DNA of 64,000 nucleotides from Spirochaeta thermophila DSM 6578. Its GTDB lineage: Bacteria; Spirochaetota; Spirochaetia; Winmispirales; Winmispiraceae. Of the stretch, positions 37,067 through 45,275 are shown piece after piece. A program made the translations under genes and the position numbers. The notes under the pieces are model-generated. The model saw nothing but the letters and a program-made list of their open reading frames with translations, had not been told where the DNA came from and did not search any database. Location of the stretch: NCBI RefSeq assembly GCF_000184345.1, contig NC_017583.1, positions 2,496,223-2,560,222 on the forward strand, in the 5' to 3' direction. Numbering within the stretch: the stretch's first letter is position 1; every line of letters starts with the position of its first letter.

Positions 37067-37464
37067 CAGTACGTGGATCCCTTGAACGTCACCGTCCAGA
37101 CGAACCAGTCGGGCCCCTCCTTCTTCATCCCGAAGCGAATCTCTTCCCCGGTGTACTCATACGAGCCCGAGCCGCCGTACACCCCCGCGGTCGCCACATC
37201 CCCATCCACCGAAAGATCCCGATACGTATACCCCTGCCCCGAGGGGAGGACCTGCCCCAGCGTATTCTCATAATCCTTCACCGCATCGTAGGCATCGGCG
37301 TCGGGGTGGAAGTTCGTGTAGACCTCATCCGGATGATCGTTCACATCATCGAAGAACATCGCCACCCGCTCCTCTATCGAGATCCCTCCGAAGAGGTCGC
37401 ATCCGGCGAACACGCCGAGGATCGCGAGGATCAGCACGCCGAGTATGAGGTATCGTCCCTTCAT
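37066..37464 (-). CDS. Small lipoprotein of unknown function
   Basis: The 132-residue product begins MKGRYLILGVLILAILGVFAGC, a lipoprotein signal with lipobox VFAGC. The rest suggests a small NTF2-like alpha/beta fold (SIEERVAMFFDDVNDHP, YTYRDLSVDGDVATAGV, WFVWTVTFKGSTY). This reading is tentative. The ATG at 37464 has GGAGG eight bases upstream, favoured over the GTG at 37473. It lies between the FecR-domain gene and lplA. Confidence 0.8.
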   Translation of the reverse strand: MKGRYLILGVLILAILGVFAGCDLFGGISIEERVAMFFDDVNDHPDEVYTNFHPDADAYDAVKDYENTLGQVLPSGQGYTYRDLSVDGDVATAGVYGGSGSYEYTGEEIRFGMKKEGPDWFVWTVTFKGSTY

Positions 37465-37506
37465 CGTCGTCACCTCCGTCGAGAGATGCGCAGGTCGGAC
37501 GGCCCG

Positions 37507-38517
37507 CTAGATATCCGCCTCCACCAGGTACGGCACCACCCGCTCCTCGAAGAAGGCGAGGAACGCCCGGTAGGCCTCGAGGAAGGCCTCCCACTCCGCC
37601 CCACCCCCCGCAAAGGCCCTCGTCCGCAGGGGCACGTAGAGCCGCGCCACCACGAACCGCCTCATCGACAGGGCCGAGAGGGCGTAGTACCGGTAGTTGA
37701 ACCCAAGGTAGGCCGCCTGCACCGTGAGAGGATCGATCCGCTCCCGTCGAAAGGCCTGCGCCGCATCGAGCCCCTGCTCCTGCTTGATCCTCTCGTACTC
37801 CTCTCCGAGGGCCTCCACCTCGGCCCTGATCCGCTCCTGCTCCTCCTCGAGCAGATCCGCCTTGTCCATGAAAGAGGCGATCTGGTCCCTCACCCGCCGG
37901 AGCGCCCCTACCGGATCGGCGAGTATCGCCTCGAGCCGCTCTGCGTTCCACGTCGAGAAATCGAGCGGCTTCCCGTGATAGGAGAACTTCTCGGAAGGTG
38001 GTGCACCGAACGGCACCTCCACCGCCTCCCCCTCCTGGAGCACCACCCGTTCGCCCTGCGCCTCCACCTCCACCACCCCCTTGCTCACCGCGATCACCGA
38101 ACTCCCGTCCTCTCCCGCGTACACCACGAACTCCGTCCCCCTCACCCCCGCCACCGCGCTCTGGGTCCGCACCGGCGGCTCGGCCCCGGTGAACGCGCCG
38201 AACTTGTACCCCACCTCTCCCACGAGCGCCGCGAACCCCGTGGTCGTCCCCTCCTCTGCCGGCATCTCCTCCACCATGAAAACCGAGTTGGGCCCCACCC
38301 TCACCGCCGTCCCCCCCTCCATCTCGAGCTCCGCGAATCCATCGGCACCCGTCACCACCCCCTCCCCGGCACCAAGCACATCCCCCAGGAAGAGCTCCTC
38401 CAGGGTCCCCGCGCGCGTCTTCTTGTCCACCCAGCCCTCCACATAGACCGCGGTGAGCTCCTGAGCCAAGAGCACAGGACCACACAGAAGCCAGACCAGG
38501 ACCAGAATCCGCTTCAT
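37507..38517 (-). CDS. Secreted FecR-domain protein with helical C-terminus
   Basis: The 336-residue protein has a signal peptide (MKRILVLVWLLCGPVLLAQ). A FecR domain lies at about residues 25-170 (LFLGDVLGAGEGVVTGADGFAELEMEGG, QSAVAGVRGTEFVVY). A coiled-coil-like segment (ADLLEEEQERIRAEVEALGEEY) and a helical C-terminal region follow. No sigma/anti-sigma pair or TonB receptor is near, so a structural or binding role is likelier than FecR signalling. Start overlaps the upstream lipoprotein stop (ATGA). Confidence 0.85.
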   Translation of the reverse strand: MKRILVLVWLLCGPVLLAQELTAVYVEGWVDKKTRAGTLEELFLGDVLGAGEGVVTGADGFAELEMEGGTAVRVGPNSVFMVEEMPAEEGTTTGFAALVGEVGYKFGAFTGAEPPVRTQSAVAGVRGTEFVVYAGEDGSSVIAVSKGVVEVEAQGERVVLQEGEAVEVPFGAPPSEKFSYHGKPLDFSTWNAERLEAILADPVGALRRVRDQIASFMDKADLLEEEQERIRAEVEALGEEYERIKQEQGLDAAQAFRRERIDPLTVQAAYLGFNYRYYALSALSMRRFVVARLYVPLRTRAFAGGGAEWEAFLEAYRAFLAFFEERVVPYLVEADI

Positions 38518-38969
38518 AGCGCAGGGCCCCTCATCCCGAGGATCTGAGGCACCCCCCGTACAGGGCGGCCAAGGAGAAAGGCGATCTCTCCGTAGACCGT
38601 CTCAAGGATCACACACGTGGTGTCCCTGTCGGTGTACCGTGAGAAGAACGCCGCCACCTCCATATCCACCCCCGACCATTCGGGCCTCCGCTCATACACG
38701 CGGAACACCTCCTTTATCCGAAAGGAACCTATCACCACTCCTGCATCGGCGAACCCCCTCCAGAGGCCCTCCACGTCCGCAGGCCGGAGGAGGATCTCCG
38801 ACTCGAAGAGGAACGGGACCCTCGAAACCTCCATGAGTGCCCCCACGTCGTGCCCGTCGATGAGCGCCACGACCCGGGAGACCGCATCCTCATCCGGGGT
38901 GTAGGGCACCGTCACACATCCGGCCAAGAGCAGCGCCCCCAGCCCCACCAATACTACCGATCGTTGCAT
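38514..38969 (-). CDS. Lipoprotein of unknown function
   Basis: The 151-residue protein starts MQRSVVLVGLGALLLAGC (lipobox LLAGC). It continues with a mixed alpha/beta region (DEDAVSRVVALIDGHDVGAL, YTDRDTTCVILETVYGEIAFLLGRPV). No family is recognised. AGGAG seven bases before the ATG at 38969 sets the start. It heads a five-gene operon (lipoprotein, FecR, lipoprotein, lplA, deoD). A CATAGT box at 38991-38996 (minus strand) may be its -10, but the -35 is poor. Confidence 0.8.
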   Translation of the reverse strand: MQRSVVLVGLGALLLAGCVTVPYTPDEDAVSRVVALIDGHDVGALMEVSRVPFLFESEILLRPADVEGLWRGFADAGVVIGSFRIKEVFRVYERRPEWSGVDMEVAAFFSRYTDRDTTCVILETVYGEIAFLLGRPVRGVPQILGMRGPAL

Positions 38970-39202
38970 GACCGTCTCCTTCTGTATATAACTATGACAC
39001 GAAACCCTCAGTCTTACCAGGGCCGGAGCCCACAAGGTCCCCGAAAAGAGACTTCCGCCCCCGACCCCCTGGTTTCAGGGGAGGCCGCCCCGTACCGGTA
39101 CGGATCCTCACACTTCTCCCCCCAAGCGGAGGCGCCGTACTCAGCGGCACGTTCCCCCCCTCCCCCACACGACCACCGTGTCCCTGTTCATGAAAAACTT
39201 CA
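38970..39202. other. Gene-free stretch between divergent operons
   Basis: No gene is supported here. It holds a small hairpin (CCCCTG/CAGGGG, 39066-39081), a perfect 14-base palindrome CCGTACCGGTACGG (39090-39103) and then C-rich sequence. The short open frames have no ribosome sites or typical codon use. Confidence 0.5.
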
Positions 39203-39232
39203 TTGACAGCGTTCCGTATATGAGCATATACT
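39203..39232 (+). promoter_or_regulatory. Promoter of the PP2C partner-switching operon with overlapping palindrome
   Basis: TTGACA (39203-39208) and TATACT (39227-39232) are spaced by 18 bases. A perfect inverted repeat, GTATATG-AG-CATATAC (39216-39231), covers the spacer end and the -10 box, as expected for a repressor operator. The first gene starts 48 bases downstream. Confidence 0.55.
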
Positions 39233-39279
39233 TCTTTAGACTATAAGGACACCGCTGGACCGCTGGAAAGAGAAATGTA

Positions 39280-41199
39280 ATGTTGGGAACAGGCTACACG
39301 CTCCGTATCTTCATCGAGATCATACTCCTTGCCTTTTCGTTCTACTGGACGAGACGGATACCCGATCGGGCCCTCAGGCCCCTCCTGCTCATCCCTGCCC
39401 TCTTCCTCCTGAGGGACATCCTCATCCTGTTCCTCCCCTGGCAGAGCATCAATCTCCTCGTGGACCTTCTCTCCTTTCTCCTCCTCGTCCGTTGGATCAG
39501 GGCCTACTCCGGACCCCGTAAAGCCGATATCCCCGTCTTCACCGTCGGCTTCACCCTCGGTCTCCTCCTCGCCGTCCTCGAGATATCGGGCATCCAGCCC
39601 CTTCTGTTCTTCACCGCCGTCGTCCCCCTCCTCCTCCTCGCCATCTACTTCATGGTCGAGTATTCCCAGATCACCATACACAATACCGAAGGGGCCGAGG
39701 ACATCATCGCGATCAGGCCCGTCGCACTCCCTGTCTTCGGCCTCCCCCCGCTCCTCTTCTCTCTCTTCGGGTACTCCACCACACGGGTGGGCCAGTACAT
39801 CCCCCTCTTCCCCCTTCTCTTCCTCGGCGTCCTCTATTCCTACTACATCCACCGTTACCTCTCCCAGCAGGAACACAACGTGGATGCCCTCACCGCCGAT
39901 ATCGAGCGACTTTTCGATTTCATGCGTCGCGTGTCCACCGTAGCCCGCTCCGAGCTCAACATGGACGAGATCCTCCAATACGTGGCCGAATCAGCCATGC
40001 AAAACACCGACGCCGACGGCGCAGCCATCCTCATCGTAGACGAATACGACCCCTCGTCCCTGAGAGTGCGTGCAGTCTCGGGATTCTACCCGCCTCCGTT
40101 CCCCGTACCGTCCATGGTGAAGACCAAATCGAGTGCCTTCGAGGAGTACTTCAGATCCCAACCGGTTCCCATCGCGGGTGACAACGTGCTCGCAGAGACC
40201 GTCCGGGAGGTGAAACCCGTCTTCATCCGCAACTCGGCCCAGGACGAGAGACTCAAGTACAACCGGGGCGACGACCTGCTCTACATAAGCTCCTATATCT
40301 CGGTTCCACTCATTGCGAGCAACAGGGTCTTCGGCGTCCTCTCGGTCTCCAAGCGGAGGAGAAACCGCTACTTCACTCAGAACGACTTCACCCACATCCA
40401 GACATTCGCCGACTACGCATCACTCATGATCGACATGGTGTACACCTACCTGGAACTCATCGAGAAGCGCGAGATGGAGAGGGAGGTGAACATCGCCGCG
40501 GAGATCCAGCAGAAGCTCATCCCCCAATCCATGCCATCCATGCCGGGCGTCTCCCTCAACGTGTATTCCGTTCCCCTCCACGGTGTGAGCGGCGACTACT
40601 ACGACATCTTCGCGCTCAACGAGCACAAACTGGGGCTCTTCATGTGTGACGTCGCGGGCAAGGGCGTCCCGGCTGCCCTCATCATGGTGATGATCCACTC
40701 GATCCTCCACCTCATCGCCACCCCGCAGCGGGATCCGGCCGTAACCATCACCTGGCTCAACCGAGGTCTCTTCGGCCGGATCAGCATGGACCACTACGCC
40801 ACTGTCTCCTATGCCGTCTACGATGCACAGAACCGCACCCTCGAGTACACCAACGCGGCCCACCACCCCCTGCTCATCCTGCGGCCCTCCGCACGCAAGG
40901 TGATCCGGGTGGACACCAGAGGCCTTCCCATCGGCATAGAACCCAACACGGTCTATGAGAAAAAACACATCCCCCTCGAGAAAGAGGACATAGTGGTCCT
41001 CTACACCGACGGGATCACCGAGGCCATGAACATGGAAGGGGAACAATACGGTCTGGAACGGTTCCTCCGGGTACTCCTCCGGAACGTGGAGAAACCGCTC
41101 GACGAGATCGCCAGGGAGGTGAGGGAAGACCTCTCCTCCTTCGTGGGGAGGGCGAAGCAGCACGACGACCAGACGTTCCTGCTGATGAAAGTGGAATGA
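39280..41199 (+). CDS. Membrane-anchored GAF-PP2C (SpoIIE-type) serine phosphatase
   Basis: The 639-residue protein has six to seven N-terminal membrane helices (to about residue 200). A GAF-like sensor domain lies at about 225-385 (NMDEILQYVAESAMQ, SYISVPLIASNRVFGVLSVSK). A SpoIIE/RsbU PP2C domain at about 400-639 has EREVNIAAEIQQKLIP, VSGDYYDIF, DVAGKGVPAALIM, YTDGITEAMN and HDDQTFLLMKV, with its metal-binding aspartates. It should dephosphorylate a STAS anti-sigma-factor antagonist; one is encoded next. The membrane and GAF parts suggest signal control. Confidence 0.92.
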   Translation: MLGTGYTLRIFIEIILLAFSFYWTRRIPDRALRPLLLIPALFLLRDILILFLPWQSINLLVDLLSFLLLVRWIRAYSGPRKADIPVFTVGFTLGLLLAVLEISGIQPLLFFTAVVPLLLLAIYFMVEYSQITIHNTEGAEDIIAIRPVALPVFGLPPLLFSLFGYSTTRVGQYIPLFPLLFLGVLYSYYIHRYLSQQEHNVDALTADIERLFDFMRRVSTVARSELNMDEILQYVAESAMQNTDADGAAILIVDEYDPSSLRVRAVSGFYPPPFPVPSMVKTKSSAFEEYFRSQPVPIAGDNVLAETVREVKPVFIRNSAQDERLKYNRGDDLLYISSYISVPLIASNRVFGVLSVSKRRRNRYFTQNDFTHIQTFADYASLMIDMVYTYLELIEKREMEREVNIAAEIQQKLIPQSMPSMPGVSLNVYSVPLHGVSGDYYDIFALNEHKLGLFMCDVAGKGVPAALIMVMIHSILHLIATPQRDPAVTITWLNRGLFGRISMDHYATVSYAVYDAQNRTLEYTNAAHHPLLILRPSARKVIRVDTRGLPIGIEPNTVYEKKHIPLEKEDIVVLYTDGITEAMNMEGEQYGLERFLRVLLRNVEKPLDEIAREVREDLSSFVGRAKQHDDQTFLLMKVE

Positions 41200-41236
41200 C
41201 ACTTTCATCCGTCTATACTCTTTGAGAGGGGTGAAC

Positions 41237-41569
41237 ATGAAGGTACAGACGAACACGAAAGGCGATGTGTACATCGTCGAATTGGAGGGTGACCTCGACG
41301 TCTTCAGCTGCGTCACCCTCAAACAGGAGATCGACAGGCTCTTCAACGCCGGGGCTCAGAAGATGATACTCAACATGAACAAGGTCCCCTATATCGACAG
41401 CCGTGGGGTGGGTGTCCTCATCTATACGAACTCACTCTTCAAGAAGGCGGGGAGAAAGTTCTTCCTCACCCACGTGAACGGCTCCGTCCGGAGGGTGATA
41501 GAGCTCACAAAGCTCATCGGATACCTGCCCATCGCCAACTCCGACGAGGAAGCCATCCAGAAGATGTAA
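41237..41569 (+). CDS. STAS-domain anti-sigma factor antagonist
   Basis: The 110-residue protein is a single STAS domain of the RsbV/SpoIIAA type, with VYIVELEGDLDVFSCVTLKQ and the phosphorylatable serine in YIDSRGVGVL. It likely switches between the PP2C phosphatase upstream and the ATPase encoded next. The ATG at 41237 follows GAGGGG. A TATACT at 41214-41219 hints at an extra internal promoter. Confidence 0.9.
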   Translation: MKVQTNTKGDVYIVELEGDLDVFSCVTLKQEIDRLFNAGAQKMILNMNKVPYIDSRGVGVLIYTNSLFKKAGRKFFLTHVNGSVRRVIELTKLIGYLPIANSDEEAIQKM

Positions 41570-41588
41570 CCAGGAAGGAGGATCGACC

Positions 41589-42170
41589 ATGGAAGACAAG
41601 GACTATGAGATCAGACAGCTCGTGGTGGACGAGAACAGTCCGCTCTTCGACCGGAAAGGCATGTTCTACAAGGAATTCCCCAGCGATCTGAGACAGGTGC
41701 GCTACTTCACGCTCCTCATCGTACAGAAGGCCCCTCCCGAGATCCGCGAGGTAAACCTCCTCGAACAGCAGATCAGCGAACTCATCATCAACGCCATCAA
41801 ACACGGCAACAAAGGCGACATCAACAAGAAGGTGAAGGTATGGTACCGGTTCACTCCGGAACTCGCCCACCTCATCGTGGAGGATGAAGGCGAAGGGTTC
41901 AAGAACCTCGAAAAGTGGAACGAGTTCCACAGGATCCGTACCGAGGCCTTTCTCCGCCAGGACTTCGACACCCTGGAGAAGTATATCTCCTTTCGCACCG
42001 AGGAGAGCGACGAGATGGACGGAGGGAACGCCCTCTTCGCCGCCATCGAGTACTGGAACGGAGGCATGGTCTACAACGAAAAGCGGAACGCCGTCGCCGT
42101 CCTCAAGACCTTCCCAAAACGACATAGAGGGATTACAATAGAAGAGATACAGAAGATGGCTTCCATATAG
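41589..42170 (+). CDS. RsbW/SpoIIAB-like ATPase (anti-sigma factor kinase type)
   Basis: The 193-residue protein has a GHKL ATPase core: N box LEQQISELIINAIKHGNKGD, G1 box VEDEGEGF and a later GGNALFAAIEYW segment. It resembles HATPase_c_2 anti-sigma or serine-kinase proteins, with an N-terminal extension of about 35 residues and a C-terminal tail. It is expected to phosphorylate the STAS protein and to bind a target, classically a sigma factor. No sigma factor is encoded beside it. A GGAAGGAGG site precedes the ATG. Confidence 0.85.
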   Translation: MEDKDYEIRQLVVDENSPLFDRKGMFYKEFPSDLRQVRYFTLLIVQKAPPEIREVNLLEQQISELIINAIKHGNKGDINKKVKVWYRFTPELAHLIVEDEGEGFKNLEKWNEFHRIRTEAFLRQDFDTLEKYISFRTEESDEMDGGNALFAAIEYWNGGMVYNEKRNAVAVLKTFPKRHRGITIEEIQKMASI

Positions 42171-42180
42171 AAGGTAGGGG

Positions 42181-43344
42181 ATGAAGAGTCCATCCGAAAA
42201 AAGTGTGATTCAGATCCCACTCAAGATCGCGCTCAGTCCGGAGGGGGTGAACCTCTTTCTCCAGAACAGACGCCCCCTCCAGAAGATCCGCTTCGCCGAC
42301 ACACGAGAAACCTTCGGGCTCGTGGTGAACGGGATCAATGCCCAGACACTCTCCCAGCTCCTCTCCAAACACTATGTGGACGGCATAGAGGCCTCGGACA
42401 GCGATATCCTTTCCCGACGTGACGACATCCTCACCCTCAACCGCATGCTCTTCAGGGCCCTCCTCCAGGAACGATTCAACGAGGACCTCAAGAGGGTCCT
42501 CCTCAAGTCCCGGATGGTGGCCCACTGGAACAGGACCAATCCGCAGAAGGCCATCACCGAGAACACCGTGGTGAGCGAGGCTGCGCAGAAACAGCTCCTC
42601 CAAAGCCATGGGGAGGTGTTCCAAAGGATCCAGGGCATCCTCCTCGCCCCGGTCTACTTCGCGGTCGAGAAGGAGCAAGGGGCGGAGACACCGGAAGCCG
42701 CCCTCCAGAAAGAGGTGGCGAGGGAATTCTTCCTCCACCAGGCCCCCTTCACCTGGTATCTCTTCGCCTTCATCAAGGACAGGGACGACAAGAGCCTCTA
42801 CACCGCCGTCTCCGATCTCATTCTCCAATACGTGAGACGGTCGAAGATCGGGGACTTCCTCGGAGCCACCCTCATCGAACTCATCATGAACACCGAGAAC
42901 GCCAACATCTACTCCTTCGCCACGAGAAAGAACATCCCGGGAATCAAGATAGATCAGATCTTCTTCGATCAAAAGCTTCGCAACATGGTCCTCACCCACA
43001 TGTCGAAGGAGGAGCAGAAGCTCTACGTCATGTGGCTCTTCAAGACCGTGGAGGCGCGGCAGGGGTCTGCGGTACGGTTTCAGATCTCGGTGTACAACCG
43101 GGAGTACCGGGCGCACCTCACCCAGGAGTCCCTCCACGACACCAAGGCGGCCCTCACCGAGCAGAGCCTCGAGCAGTACCTCGCCTCGGGCGGGGACATC
43201 CCCTTCGGCTCCATCGACATGACGGGATTCTACATACAGTCGCTCAAGCAGGAATGCGAAGCCGTCTCCATCCACTTCGACGCGACCATCACCCATCTCT
43301 CACGGAACGACGCCGCAGCAGTGACTCTCACCCTTCAGATCTGA
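42181..43344 (+). CDS. Unknown 387-residue protein in the partner-switching operon
   Basis: I do not recognise this protein. It lacks signal peptide and membrane helices, so is probably cytoplasmic. The N-terminal part (RRPLQKIRFADTRETFGLVV, SDSDILSRRDDILTLNRMLF) looks mixed, the middle is helical (FFLHQAPFTWYLFAFIKDRDD), and the C-terminus is beta-rich (SAVRFQISVYNREYRAHL). The start is 10 bases after the ATPase gene, so it is likely a partner or effector of the phosphatase/STAS/ATPase switch. Its end overlaps the convergent epimerase gene by 17 bases. Confidence 0.75.
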   Translation: MKSPSEKSVIQIPLKIALSPEGVNLFLQNRRPLQKIRFADTRETFGLVVNGINAQTLSQLLSKHYVDGIEASDSDILSRRDDILTLNRMLFRALLQERFNEDLKRVLLKSRMVAHWNRTNPQKAITENTVVSEAAQKQLLQSHGEVFQRIQGILLAPVYFAVEKEQGAETPEAALQKEVAREFFLHQAPFTWYLFAFIKDRDDKSLYTAVSDLILQYVRRSKIGDFLGATLIELIMNTENANIYSFATRKNIPGIKIDQIFFDQKLRNMVLTHMSKEEQKLYVMWLFKTVEARQGSAVRFQISVYNREYRAHLTQESLHDTKAALTEQSLEQYLASGGDIPFGSIDMTGFYIQSLKQECEAVSIHFDATITHLSRNDAAAVTLTLQI

Positions 43345-44359
43345 CACCCTCTCCCTCTTTCCACAGGGACTCCACCCGATCCTGGAGGGCGACGAGCCTG
43401 TCGATAGCCTCATCCAGACGGGAGTCGATGCATTGCTTCTCCGGATGCCTCTCGTACCACGCGAGCGACCGGGAGATCATCTCCTCGAGAGGGATGCGGA
43501 ATTGCACGTCGGGCACCTCCTCCCTGAGACGGGAGGTATCGAAGAGGGTGGTGTACCGCTTGTCCCCCATGAGACTCGCCCCCTGTCTGGGAAGGAGGCG
43601 GGCGATGTGGCGTGAGGGGACGTAGACCACCCGGGAGCGCTTTCCGAGGGCCTCCGCGAGCCGCTCGTGTATCTCCTCCCAGGTATAGGCGAAGGGAGAG
43701 GTGATGTGATAGGCCGCATGACGGAGTGAGGGTTTGAGGATGAGAGGGACGAAGGCCCTCGCGAAGTCCTCGGCATGGGTGAGCGTCCAGAGGGCGAGCC
43801 CATCATCGTGGATCACGATCGGCTTTCCGCGAAGGATACGCGCGGGCACCGTAAAGTCGCGCGACCCGAACGATGTGGGAATCCATCCCTCCCCTATGGT
43901 GTGGGAGGGCCGCACGATGAGCGGCTGGATCCCCCGGGAAGGTGCCGCCTCGAGGAGGAGGTCCTCTCCCCGGATCTTTTCCCTCGCGTAGTCCCAGAAG
44001 GGGTTCCCGCGGGGGTCGCTCTCCCGATGGAACACCCCGGGTGCAGGTCTCCGATACACGGAGGCAGAGCTTATGAAGACGTACCGCTGCGTCCTCCCCT
44101 CGAAGAGCTCGAGATCCCGCTCCACATCGCGAGGCGTATAGGCCACCCAGTCCACCACTACATCGAAGGAATAGGGCCGGAGGAGATCCCGTATCGAATC
44201 CTTGTCCGTGATGTCCCCAAGGAGTACGCGGGCTCCCTCCGGCACAAGGCGGTCAGACGAGCCCCGAACGAGGATCCATGTCTCCACCCCCTTTCCGAGC
44301 GCCTCCCTCACGCAGGCGGAAGAGATGTTCCCTGTTCCCCCTATGAACAAGATCCTCAT
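43328..44359 (-). CDS. NAD-dependent epimerase/dehydratase-like protein
   Basis: The 343-residue protein has a Rossmann opening (MRILFIGGTGNISSACVREAL) and extended-SDR features (VFISSASVYRRP, DYAREKIRGEDLLLEA). The catalytic motif is altered: the place of YxxxK reads DYAREK, which keeps Y and K. GGTGNIS resembles atypical SDRs and plant CSP41-like proteins. Substrate is unknown. Start overlaps recR (ATGA). Confidence 0.82.
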   Translation of the reverse strand: MRILFIGGTGNISSACVREALGKGVETWILVRGSSDRLVPEGARVLLGDITDKDSIRDLLRPYSFDVVVDWVAYTPRDVERDLELFEGRTQRYVFISSASVYRRPAPGVFHRESDPRGNPFWDYAREKIRGEDLLLEAAPSRGIQPLIVRPSHTIGEGWIPTSFGSRDFTVPARILRGKPIVIHDDGLALWTLTHAEDFARAFVPLILKPSLRHAAYHITSPFAYTWEEIHERLAEALGKRSRVVYVPSRHIARLLPRQGASLMGDKRYTTLFDTSRLREEVPDVQFRIPLEEMISRSLAWYERHPEKQCIDSRLDEAIDRLVALQDRVESLWKEGEGVRSEG

Positions 44360-44964
44360 CCGTCCCCCTCCCCGGAGGAAATGCGCTGACGGCCCTCAAG
44401 CGCCCGCGCGAGCGTGACCCTGTCGGCGTACTCGAGGTCACCACCCACCGGGAGTCCCAGTGCGAGACGGGAGACCTTCCCCCCCCAGTCCTTGAGGAGC
44501 CTGACGAGATAGAGGGCGGTGGTATCGCCCTCCACCGTGGGATTGGTGGCGATGATCACCTCTTCCACCGGTTCCCTCTCGAGGCGTCTCACGAGGGCAT
44601 CGATGGTGAGATCCTCGGGGCGAACCCCCTCCAGGGGGGCGATGGCGCCGTGCAGGACGTGATAGAGGCCCCTGTACGTATGCGTCGCTTCGATCGCCCA
44701 CACATCAGAGGGCTGTTCCACCACACATATGGTCCTATGGTCACGTGCCGGGTCACTACATATCTCGCAGAGAGTCGCATCCGAGTACATGCCACACCGG
44801 CTGCACCGCTTCACGCGATCCGGGAGCTCCATGATGAGCCGACCCAGGGCTTGTACGAACGCCCTGTCCGCCTTGAGCAACCAATGGGCGATCCTGCTCG
44901 CACTCTTCTTCCCCACCCCCGGGAGACGGGAGAGATGGCCGATGAGCACCTCGAGGGAGTTCAT
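44356..44964 (-). CDS. recR: Recombination mediator RecR
   Basis: RecR acts with RecO/RecF to load RecA at gaps. The 202-residue product has the helix-hairpin-helix LSRLPGVGKKSASRIAHWLL, a zinc finger of four Cys (CSRCGMYSDATLCEIC) and a Toprim domain (ICVVEQPSDVWAIE). It overlaps ybaB (ATGA), and dnaX lies upstream, the classic dnaX-ybaB-recR order. Confidence 0.97.
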   Translation of the reverse strand: MNSLEVLIGHLSRLPGVGKKSASRIAHWLLKADRAFVQALGRLIMELPDRVKRCSRCGMYSDATLCEICSDPARDHRTICVVEQPSDVWAIEATHTYRGLYHVLHGAIAPLEGVRPEDLTIDALVRRLEREPVEEVIIATNPTVEGDTTALYLVRLLKDWGGKVSRLALGLPVGGDLEYADRVTLARALEGRQRISSGEGDG

Positions 44965-45266
44965 GCTCCCCCCAGGAGAGGAGGGAAGATCCCGGACTGG
45001 AGCTTGCCAACGAGCTCAGTACGGAGTTTCCCCAGGGCATTGGTGAGCGCGGCCTTCACCAGGTCCTCGAGAAGCGCCACGTCGTTCGGATCCACGGCTT
45101 CGGGATCGATCTTCACACGGTGCACGGAAAAATCACCCCCCACCTCCACCTCCACCATTCCTCCCCCGGCCGATCCGGTCACCCGAAGCTCGGTGAGGGT
45201 CTCCTGAATACGTTGCATCCGCTCCGGAAGGTCCTGGAGCTGCTTCAGCACATCAAAGGGGTTCAT
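44961..45266 (-). CDS. ybaB: YbaB/EbfC nucleoid-associated protein
   Basis: The 101-residue protein has the MNPFDVLKQLQDLPERMQRIQETL coiled start and the GGGMVEVEVGGDFSVHRVKIDPEAV core of this DNA-binding family. In Borrelia, EbfC binds DNA and bends it. The ATG at 45266 follows AGGAG by six bases. It lies between dnaX and recR. Confidence 0.93.
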   Translation of the reverse strand: MNPFDVLKQLQDLPERMQRIQETLTELRVTGSAGGGMVEVEVGGDFSVHRVKIDPEAVDPNDVALLEDLVKAALTNALGKLRTELVGKLQSGIFPPLLGGA

Positions 45267-45275
45267 ACTCACTCC

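Noticed and set aside
39001..39206. Short open frame upstream of the phosphatase gene
   Set aside because: It has no ribosome site, odd Pro/Ser/His composition, and covers the promoter region.
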